Positions 56,079 to 64,000 of a stretch of DNA of 64,000 bases are shown piece by piece. Origin of the DNA: Macrothele yani (Eukaryota > Arthropoda > Arachnida > Araneae > Macrothelidae); contig CM077005.1 of assembly GCA_039090855.1 (NCBI GenBank), positions 72,164,607 through 72,228,606 on the forward strand, given 5' to 3'. The notes below the pieces were generated by a model that had not been told where the DNA came from, ran no database searches, and saw only the letters and a list, made by a program, of their open reading frames with translations. The position numbers were made by a program, and so were the translations under genes. Every line of letters begins with the position of its first letter. Position 1 is the first letter of the stretch.

Positions 56079-57303
56079 TTATGTTGGTGCGAATGAAATG
56101 TCCGGCAAAGGCCCAGCACACGTGGACGGCGAGAGCGGAAAAATAGGACAACTTACCTTGACAAAATAATCCCCCTCGTCATCGACACCTAGTTGCCATC
56201 TATCCGGAAAGGCCATGATCCTGGAACGAAAAAGTCTTGTTCCTGGGACCCGAAGAAATCATCAACTGCACGTTGAACCTCGTTGTCTGTCGTGAACTGT
56301 TTCCCGGACAGGAAGTGATCCATGCGACGAAACAGATAATAGTATGTCGGAGACAAGTCCAAGGAATGCACAGGATGAGACAGTGCTTCATAGCCCAAGA
56401 CACTTAGAGTCAGCATCGTTGGTTGAGCGACATGAGGGCGGTAGTTGTCCTGGAGCAGAAGAACACCATGTCTGTTGAACAACGCCGGTTGTTTCTGCAG
56501 CAATTTCCAGTGCATCTGGTGTAATTCAGCACAATAACGTTCTGCAGTGGTGGTTTAGCAGCTTTCGAAGAAACTCCGATGACTTATCCCTGCTGTGGAC
56601 CACCAGACAAGGAACATCATATTCTTGGTGTTTAAGGGTGGCTTAGGATGCCGTCCAGCAGGCTATGTCTAGCTTAACCATTGTGCAGATCGTTTCCGAT
56701 TATAATATAGCACCCACTTCTCGTCGCAGGTGACTATTCGATTCAGTAGAGGTTCCTGTTTATTCCTTGCAAGACGTGCAGACTTCCAAACGCCCAGTCT
56801 TGTTGGCAGTTGTCAACTCATGCGGCAGCCACATGTCCAGCATTTTGACCTTACCCAGAGCAGCCAGGCGCCGAACAACTGTCGTGTATTGGACACCTAG
56901 ACCTATGCCGCTATCTCACGACACGTTTTTCGGGGGTCCACTTCAACAACATGTAAGAGAACATCGTGAGAAACAGCAACAGGTCGTGAACGCTTGAATG
57001 ATTAATGTGGAATATGTCCGCACACTTTACGCAACTTTTCACAAGCTTGACGCGCGTTCTTCCCTTTATGGAAGTAAAACAGTGAAATATGGCGAAAATG
57101 CACAGTTTGGTCTTCCATCTTCAACTTGATGTCAAATCTTCGCAAATCAACCAAATCGCTCACTATTCCTTTTAGACTGCAGCTAGAACTGGCACCTGTC
57201 GAATGCCATAGCGATAATAGAACTGTGCATGCCTTTAGTACTTCCAAAACCGCCCAACCGTCATCGGGTGCCAAAATACGTCATGACTTTTCCGACAACC
57301 CAA
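56079..57303 (-). mobile_element. mariner transposon
   Basis: 1225 bp between TA copies (56077-56078 and 57304-57305). Ends 'ttatgttggtgcgaatg' and, mirrored, 'ttgggttgtcggaaaag' resemble each other imperfectly, as mariner ends do after decay. The minus-strand transposase fills the inside. Confidence 0.83.
56189..57125 (-). pseudogene. mariner transposase, catalytic Asp lost
   Basis: Begins MEDQTVHFRHISLFYFHKGK at 57118 with 'NARQACEKLRKV'. Frame changes follow: 'SFKRSRPVAV', 'QYTTVVRRLAALGKV'-like HTH pieces, 'RIVTCDEKWVLYYNRKRS' (first Asp, about 56720), 'TTTAERYCAELHQMHW', 'LLLQDNYRPHVAQP' (second Asp, about 56440) and 'SLDLSPTYYYLF', where the third Asp is Tyr. The C-terminus 'PGSWPFRIDGN' ends at 56189. 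Inactive. Confidence 0.87.
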
Positions 57304-57305
57304 TA

Positions 57306-57680
57306 CATTCATTTTCCCGCGAAGTTATGTAGACTGGCGATGTATATTGGTATTCCATGCTCGGTGTAAAAAATTGAAAATTTGGATCAATGACATCGAC
57401 TTCTATCGGTTCTTGCTGTTCTGGCTCAATTTGTGCAGTTGAAGTGGAAAGTTGTGTCTCTAGAGTCGAACTCGGGAGAAAACCATCTTGCCGCGCAGAC
57501 TTCAAACGCTCCTAACATTCCCGGGACATTTTGGTTGGTGACTTAGTGGGCCTTTTCAGATTCCTCTCGCTCTCCTTTAGCTGTTCCTTTAAATTTCGTC
57601 GTTCTTATAGTAATTTTCCCTGGATCTTCGCGGCATTCCTAAAATTTCGTCGCCAAACGTATTTTGCCAAAAAATAAATC
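57306..57680 (-). pseudogene. unknown ORF, coiled-coil-like
   Basis: Minus-strand coding-looking stretch cut on its C-terminal side by the mariner: 'RRNFRNAAKIQGKLL', 'RRNLKEQLKESERNLKRPTK', then after a stop 'RLKSARQDGFLPSSTLETQL', 'IEPEQQEPIEVDVIDPNFQF'. A charged helical part is followed by an acidic, Pro-rich part. I do not recognise a family. It could be an internal piece of a host or transposon protein. Confidence 0.4.
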
Positions 57681-58019
57681 AATTTATACCCAATTTATTT
57701 CGGTTTATCACATTACGGCCGTTAGCTTTGACTGTCAGCTACGGAATGCGGGGCTGAGGCCATCGCTATCATTATATATTCACTAAATATCAACCTTAAA
57801 ACGGCGTGCGGTGAAACAAAATCACGCGACATTTAGCTTAACTTTCTAACGTTACTGTATCGAAGGGTTAAGTTGTGAATGATTGAAACTTTTTGTTATA
57901 AAGGGAACTTTTTAAACTATCTAATGCTGTGTTATTTATTACTTTACGATTATTAGTTTCGAAGATATAACCGTTCAACGTGTGCCATGTTTTCGTTGCA
58001 TTCGTGCTACCGATGTTAC
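57681..58019. other. spacer
   Basis: No feature seen. Confidence 0.5.
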
Positions 58020-58790
58020 CCTACACAGCACGGAGAAAGACGTAGTTGCACGTCAGAAAGCGGAACAGCCGTCCTAGTGTGACAACACCCTTCAATATTA
58101 CATCTTCATGGAATTATTAGCCAAGCGGAATCGAAGAACAATATCAGTTAGCCTACGTTCGGATCACATCGCAGCTATAGGATACCAGACGTCCTTCTCT
58201 TCTGTGACTAGAAGACTCTACAAACGTGGGCTGTATTTCTGAATGCATTATAATGGCCTTCTTGCCATTATAATACAGAACTGCGTTGCAATGGCCTTCT
58301 TGCCATTATAATACAGATCTGCGTTACAATGGCCTTCTTGCCATTGTAATGGCAACATTACGAAACTGTATTTTGTGGTGCTAGTGCGATTATATAGGCT
58401 GGATTTTCATTGGGTGGCTGTACCGACGTTCGCGTTACTTTTTTCTAAAACTCGTGGAAAATACCAAGATAAGATTGTTAGTTTTCATGTGAGATGGTGT
58501 GGCGATGCAATTGACGTAGATATCATCTTGATATGTGATACTACTCCTCCCCACACAGCTAACGTCGTTGACCATACTTTGCAGGCGCGTAATAAATGAA
58601 GTGGCATCCAATTTCTCCCGGCTTCAGTCGTGTCGATCATTTGTGAGATTCATTAGGAAATATTGCTACCATCTGGACCTTCTGCTTTAAAGATTTGGAG
58701 AGGGCTTTTATTTGCTAGGCAATTTTTGGCTTTGAGCTTACTGGATCATCTTACCAGGGTGAGGCAAAATTTCTTTCCTCTTTGAGTCAC
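58020..58790 (+). pseudogene. Tc1 transposase remnant
   Basis: The plus strand reads 'SVTRRLYKRGLYF' (HTH end, about 58195-58240), then a 38-bp tandem repeat, 'FHWVAVPTFALLFSK', 'CDTTPPHTANVVDHTLQAR' (second Asp box, changed) and 'GIQFLPASVVSII' in place of the SPDLNPIE box. Strongly decayed; no terminal repeats assigned. Confidence 0.6.
58250..58352. repeat. 38-bp tandem repeat, about 2.7 copies
   Basis: 'aatggccttcttgccattat' plus 'aatacagaactgcgttac', starting at 58252, 58290 and 58328. Each unit contains the short inverted word 'aatggc...gccatt'. Confidence 0.93.
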
Positions 58791-58924
58791 ACATGATCTT
58801 CTGCATCTATTCCTGTGAGAAACGCACGCCAGCGTCGACTGGGTACCTAGATGACTTGGAACACACGAGGCTGATGATATACACTAGGCATGAAGCCACA
58901 TTGTGTTATCAGGGAAGCAGAAAA

Positions 58925-60600
58925 TGGAGGTCGAAAAACGTACTGTTCGGGTGCTCATTGAAAAAAAGGGTTTAAACCGTTCATCAACTACAGCGAGAGA
59001 AATTTGCGCAGTTGAGAGCGAGAAAATAGGAGACAGCAGCACTGCACAAACAGTCGAACATGGTTCTGTCGTTTAAATGTTGGGGAAACCAGTCTGGAAA
59101 ACAGGAAAAGGCCAGGACTATCTTCGCCTCTCTCTTGACTTCCTGCTGCGCCGTGCTCGTCGGATGTCATTCGGTCTTTCCCTGCGTCCACTGCAGCCGA
59201 GTCTTCTGTTTCGGCGTCTGTCTCCACGTCTCTGTCTACGGAGTCTGTTCTCTAGTCCCCTGATAAAGATGAAGCCAATCTGTCATCTTTTGAAATAATT
59301 TTCACCCATTATCCTAGTGCTCCATGTGCTTGCATTTCTCCTAATTACAGAGATGATCTTCCGCAAGGACTTCATGACACTCTTCCTTTCTCTGTGCTTC
59401 TCCCTGATTTTTTTCAATCCGAAATATGTCGGGTCATTACATCCGTTTCCCGATTACTTTCGTTTTATTCCTCACCGTGTGGCCTCTATGACGTAACCGG
59501 CAGGCTCCTTGTTTGGCCGAGCGAATCATATTTTTCATCAGAGTGTTCGCGATCCGAGTGTGTTATAGTGTTAGTACACCCAGTTAAACATTTGTCCACT
59601 GTCGACATTTTCGACTACGTGAGCATGCATTTTGACTTGCTCCTTGATGAATGACCGTATTTTCAAGATATTGATGAACTTTATTTTCATTCGCGTGCTT
59701 TTCTTTGGAAGCGAGTTCTTCATCATCTTACAGTTCACCCACATTTTCCAGCCTCTGAATGAACATTGAAATCGTCGCGTGTTTTTGAATTTTCTTCTGT
59801 GTCTTCCTGTACTGTGTTCACAGGCACCCCGTTTGTATATTGCGTATTCGGTATTATTTATGTATTCATAACTGTCAACGGTTTTTTTGCTTTATTGTTA
59901 TTGCTTGTGTTTATATCTATGTTTCAGCCTTTATCAATTTGCCATTTGCGTTTTGCAATAGAGTGCGTATTTTTTCGCCCTCTGATATTTTAAACACTGA
60001 TACCTTGGCCGAAGCTGTGACAGCTAATCCCGTTACCAGTACACTACAATTGGCAGCTGAGCTGAGGTCTTCCCAATCCACCAACATTTGTCACCTAGCC
60101 CAACTTGGTTTCTCCTTCATAATGACATTGAATGGTTTATCTTGAACTGACACTTCAGCGGCAGAACAACGTACTTCCGTCAAATACACACGACGATAAA
60201 TTTTGGTGTCGTATTGTCACAGATGATGAAAAGTGGATGTGTTTAATTCTTAAGTTATCCTACCACTGGGAAGCAGCAGCTGAGGCCACTCCAGGATACA
60301 TAGCCAGTGGCGCAAAGAGTGAGGTTCCAGAGGTAAGACATGTTGTACATTTGGTGGAAATGTGAAAGCTCTGTGCACTGGAAACTAGTGCTAAACGAAC
60401 AAGCTGTTGACGGGGTGCTCTATTCGGAGCAACTGCAGCCAAAATTGACCAGCGCTCATCAAAAGGAAGAGGGCGTTGTTGCAAGTGATAATGCCCCAAA
60501 TCACACTTCCAGTGTCGTCCGTCAGCCCAAAACTACAGGAATTAGAATAGGTTGAGATCCTACTCCATCTTCTATAGAGTTCATAACTTTCCTCATTCGA
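58925..60600 (+). pseudogene. mariner remnant, interrupted and decayed
   Basis: N-terminal part (58925-59120): 'EKRTVRVLIEKKGLNRSS', 'AREICAVESEKIGDSS', 'FKCWGNQSGKQEKAR'. After an unassigned insert the protein resumes at about 59997: 'DTLAEAVTANPVTSTLQLAA' and 'SSQSTNICHLAQLGF', then 'RIVTDDEKWM' (first Asp), 'WWKCESSVHWKLVL' and 'VDGVLYSEQLQPKL', 'VVASDNAPNHTSSVVRQ' (second Asp) and 'DYHLF' near 60600. Many breaks. The third Asp lies in the 'SSFDYHLF' box. Confidence 0.7.
59125..59990. other. unassigned insertion inside mariner remnant
   Basis: About 865 bp separating mariner N-terminal and HTH coding. Pyrimidine-rich at first, then T-rich. A short open stretch (59280-59654, 'SSFEIIFTHYPSAP') shows no motif I know. 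Could be a truncated non-LTR fragment. Confidence 0.4.
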
Positions 60601-60624
60601 CTACCATCTGTTTTGCTCCGTGGA

Positions 60625-61205
60625 TCATATCCTAGGAGGGCCATACTTTGCTTCAGTGATGGATGTGTACCATATCCTAGGAGGGCCCCACCTTGCAACA
60701 GTGGTGGATTTGCTCCACAGCTTAAGAGCGCTAAACTTTGCTTCAGTGGTAGACATTGACCATATCCTAGTAGGGCCATAGTTTGTTTCAATAGTGGATG
60801 GGAGACAATAACCTTTGCTTCATTGGCGGATGTCGACCATATCCTAGTAAGGCCATACTTTGCTTAAGTGGTGGATTTGCACCACATCCTATGAGGGCCA
60901 AACTTTGCTTCAGTGGTAGATACGGACCACATCCTAGTAGGGCCATACTTTTTTCAGTGGTGGATGGAGAAAATATCCAAGGAGGGCCGTAATTTGCTTC
61001 ATTGGCGGATGTCGACCATATCCTAGTAAGGCCATACTTTGCTTCAGTGGTGGATTTGCACCACATCCTGAGAGGGCCAAACTTTGCTTCAGTGGTAGAT
61101 GTGGACCATATCCTAGTAGCGCCATACTTTGCCTCAGTGGCGGATGTGGACCATATCCTAGGAGGGCCATACTTTGCTTCGGTGGTGGATGTGGAATTTG
61201 GCATC
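60625..61205. repeat. 45-bp tandem array with four-unit higher order
   Basis: About 13 units of about 45 bp, 'gatgtggaccatatcctagt' plus 'agggccatactttgcttcagtggtg'-type. Units of the second type begin 'gatttgcaccac' and recur every fourth unit; units ending 'cttcattggcg' also recur every fourth. So the array grew by duplicating about 180-bp blocks. 15-codon units keep long frames open on both strands, which are not genes. Confidence 0.92.
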
Positions 61206-61433
61206 TAAGAGCTTCTGTCCTCGAGACCTGCGTAGTGGTATCACCGTGGATCGTGGCTCTGGTGGAACTTCGGTAAAGAATTATAGAAAACAACGGCATG
61301 TAGTTTACAAAATGAGGTGAGTGTGTGAACAAGACAAACTTTTAACGCACAGTGGCAAAGAGTGTTAGACTCATCTATGTTAAGCGTGTAATAACTCAGA
61401 GGGGTTATATTTATCATTAATTACACGCGTTGT
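61206..61433. other. short spacer
   Basis: No feature seen. Confidence 0.5.
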
Positions 61434-62752
61434 TCAAAAAATACTCAACCTATTTTGTGGTTGTATGACTGGGGCACATGTTTGTCGGCTCATATATACG
61501 TAGGTGAATCAAAAAGGGAGTTACACTTAGCACCATCTGGAGTAGGATTGCAGTCAGACCGTCAGAACTACCGACGGGAGGTGTTTCAGTTCAGTAACTG
61601 CGTAAGGCTTGTGTAGGAGGCAGTTCGTAATGACGAGTCAACTGGATCATACTCCAAATTAGAAGTGGGAGGAACCATTCAATTTTTGTTGGATAAGGGC
61701 CTAAATTGCACTGACATCCATCGGGAAATCTCTGCTGTATACGGGGTAAATGCCATGTCTCGTCCGGCCATTATAATGTGGTGCCAACAGTTTGAAAAGG
61801 GCCGCACAAATTTGCAGACGAATACCGCGAAGGCGGACCATCAATAGCCAGTACTCCAGAGCATGTTTCCACCGTTGACGACATGATACGAGATAATAGA
61901 CGTATCAAAATCAAGGAATTTGACTATACGTTGGACATTTCATATGGGACCATCATTCAAGAGCAGCTCGAATTTCTGAAATTGGGTGCGAGATGGGGCC
62001 GCATTTACTTACCCACCAGCACAGAAACAAACATTTCCTGGCGTCTCTTCTGCAACGGTATTCTGCTGAGAGTCATAATTTTCCCGTCGAATCATAACAA
62101 GGGACGAAACGTAGCTTCACCCTTTCACCTCTCAAACCAAACGATCGTTTATGGAATGGAAGCATGTCACCTCTCCGAAAAAGGATAAAAAGTTCAACCG
62201 TCTCCGGGAAAAGTCATGGCGACTCTTTTCTTAGACTGTGAAGGTGTTTCTTACACAGAATTTCTGCCAAAGAGGACGACAATCAATGCGGACTCGTAGT
62301 TCCAAACGCTACAAAATTTGCGAAAGGCAATTAAGGACAGACGAGGGGGTAAGTTGAGAGAAGGTGTCATTCTGCTGCACGACGACGTCACACCCCACAC
62401 AGCCCAAAAAACAAAGAAATTGCTGCAGTAATTCAAGTGGGAGATGTGGCAACATCCACCTTACAGCCCCCAACGTATTCCAGTGCGACTTCCATTTGTT
62501 CGCTAAAATGACACGGGATCTTAGTGGACAACGATTCCTAACCGGTGAGGCTGTGTAAACTGCGGTTCTTAACCGGTTGCACCAAACTGGAGGAGACCTT
62601 TTCTGTACAATTATGGAAAAGTTAATCACATGTTCCGATAAATGCTTACAGTCCTTAAGCGACTATGTCTAAAAATTAATAAATGTTGTACCTTTAAGCC
62701 AATAAGAATCCCTTGAGTATACCTCCTTATTTGCGTTTTTTGTTCAACAGTG
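61434..62752 (+). mobile_element. mariner transposon
   Basis: Ends 'cacgcgttgttcaaaaaa' (61434) and, mirrored, 'cactgttgaacaaaaaac' (ending 62752) next to TA. About 1.3 kb with a plus-strand transposase. Confidence 0.82.
61630..62665 (+). pseudogene. mariner transposase, frameshifted
   Basis: Pieces in order: 'FLLDKGLNCTDIHREISAVYG' (HTH, split here by family logic), 'MSRPAIIMWCQQFEKGR', 'PEHVSTVDDMIRDNRRIKIK', 'LDISYGTI', 'FLASLLQRYSAE', 'MEWKHVTS'-like text about 62155, 'KVMATLFLDCEGV' (about 62214), 'RGKLREGVILLHDDVTPH' (second Asp, about 62355), 'FKWEMWQHPPYSP'-like, 'DLSGQRF' and a C-terminus near 62660. Multiple frame changes and an altered NAR-to-DVT box make it inactive. Confidence 0.82.
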
Positions 62753-62755
62753 TAA

Positions 62756-62807
62756 CTAACTTTTTCATCACAGTTGTAAGGCATCACAACTGTGATGAAA
62801 AAGTTAG
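62756..62807. repeat. perfect 22-bp hairpin
   Basis: Arms 62756-62777 and 62786-62807 are exact reverse complements around an 8-base loop (aaggcatc). It starts three bases after the mariner right end. Not followed by a T run, so a terminator role is unlikely. Confidence 0.9.
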
Positions 62808-64000
62808 AAAAAGATATACCATATACATCATTGTACCATGCTATGAATCTTGTCATGAACTGTGTTTTTTCGAACCACGCCCGTTTACGTATTTTGTGCT
62901 TATCTTTTGACAAGTAGTATGTATAGACAGTTGATTTATGCACAAAAAAAACATTAGTTTAAGTCAAACTCAGAGCCAATTTTTGTTTCACTTGGTTACA
63001 AGTCTATACTGCAAATAAGTCACACAGTAAGTTATCTTTCTTTTACTCTTTTAGGTAAAAAATCAGTTTTTTAAAAACTTACTTTTTTTCACTATGCACA
63101 GCAAAGGCAAAAAACGCGTATCCTGAGTTAGTCAGTCCTGATTTTGGGAATTATTTATGCGAGGCAAAACTAAGAATGAGATCCGGTGAAGAAATATGGG
63201 ATCAAAAACTTGGAGTTTGAAGTAAGCATACCAACAGCACATCCCGTGGATGAAGTTTAATTGTGTCTTAGTTATACAATGCAATAATAAAACAAAGTAG
63301 ATGCTGAGGAATCTTTCGCAGTGATGAGCACATTTTTCAGTAAAAATTTCTGAAATGACTTTTTGCTGTTTCATTACAGTGTGGTATTCAGCAGTTGTTA
63401 GTAATATAAGAATTTCGTGAGACTTTTTCTGTTTACTTTCGGACAAAATGTTCAGAATAGCTATATTCTCTTACACCACCTAAGGAGGAATTTGTGCGCC
63501 TGAAAAGTTTAAAATATATGAATGATTTAGCTCTGGATTGCAGCTACCCTGAACTAATTTGTTTTCAAAGCGATCTACTAGAGAAGACTTCATATTGGCC
63601 GAAAGGTATAACCAAATATACCATTAGTTGTATAGTTGACCCGGGAATGCCACAAATGTAGAGCTTTTTTAAATACAAAATTTTGAGCAAACTCTGCAAA
63701 ATACTGAGGCACTACGCAACTCACTTGAGAAATTCTGAATGAATGAGCAGAAACCGGATTGTCTGGAAGACATGATTACGTATAAAATCGTCGTAGTTTC
63801 ACAGATTCTACTACAAGGTAATATATTATTTTTCACATTATTTTTCACATCATCAACACCATTAATGAAGTATACGTCATTCTATATATAATTTATAACT
63901 ACTAAACTTGTGGTTTGAAGATAGAATAAAAATATCAACGTTTCTCACAATAAAATGTTTATTATACATAGGCTGTAGTTTCGCACAGCGTTTGCCTCGG
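62808..64000. other. AT-rich spacer to window end
   Basis: Only short chance ORFs; no motif, repeat or RNA gene recognised. Confidence 0.5.

Noticed and set aside
60522..61332. Overlapping minus-strand ORFs rich in repeats
   Set aside because: Shadows of the 45-bp tandem array; unit length divisible by three keeps several frames open.
62756..62807. Transcription terminator
   Set aside because: A strong hairpin but no following T run, and bacterial-type terminators are not expected in this genome.

Overview
This is animal nuclear DNA, most likely arthropod, and it is made almost entirely of transposable elements. The clues are a tRNA-headed SINE family, several Tc1 and mariner elements, Penelope-like elements (PLEs), Tx1-type LINEs, a Ty3/Gypsy LTR element and a hAT element. 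The species cannot be named from the sequence. I found no intact single-copy host gene, rRNA gene, functional tRNA gene, CRISPR array or bacterial feature. Nearly every coding stretch is a broken element ORF with stops or frameshifts.

Layout. 1-133: SINE fragment. 1440-3795: decayed transposase-like gene. 4471-10597: two PLE copies in head-to-head inverted orientation; the left one is split by a Tc1 element (5959-7346), and each copy carries a hammerhead-ribozyme motif near its 3' end. 12719-13673: internally deleted Tc1. 14323-28240: a 136-bp inverted repeat, then two diverged Tx1-type LINEs in tandem, each with a zinc-knuckle ORF1 and an endonuclease/RT ORF2. 28241-28450: SINE. 29601-29812: tRNA-like core inside a 45-bp inverted repeat, flanked by a 13-bp direct repeat. 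31617-34345: Tc1 remnant holding a TTAA-flanked MITE and a hAT element, which itself holds a SINE. 34637-35858: mariner.

36000-45000: a second transposase-like gene on the minus strand, split by a complete but mutated Ty3/Gypsy element (37221-44576) with near-identical LTRs and a convincing -1 frameshift signal between gag and pol. 45340-45895: Tc1 remnant with an internal 72-bp tandem repeat. 45950-47753: large inverted repeat with a palindromic tandem core and a hammerhead-like motif in each arm. 49889-52598: mariner split by a Tc1 and a SINE. 53091-54492: a second copy of the 5959-7346 Tc1 family. 54495-55320: degenerate ~150-bp tandem repeat. 55765-55948: palindromic MITE. 56079-57303: mariner. 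58020-60600: Tc1 and mariner remnants. 60625-61205: 45-bp tandem array with four-unit higher-order structure. 61434-62752: mariner.

How the parts relate. Insertions can be ordered by nesting, and several are proven because joining the flanks restores an open frame (Gypsy in the minus-strand gene, Tc1 in mariner, hAT in Tc1). The most unusual signals are RNA-level: hammerhead motifs on the PLE pair and on the large inverted repeat, the Gypsy frameshift site, and the fold-back tRNA-like element.
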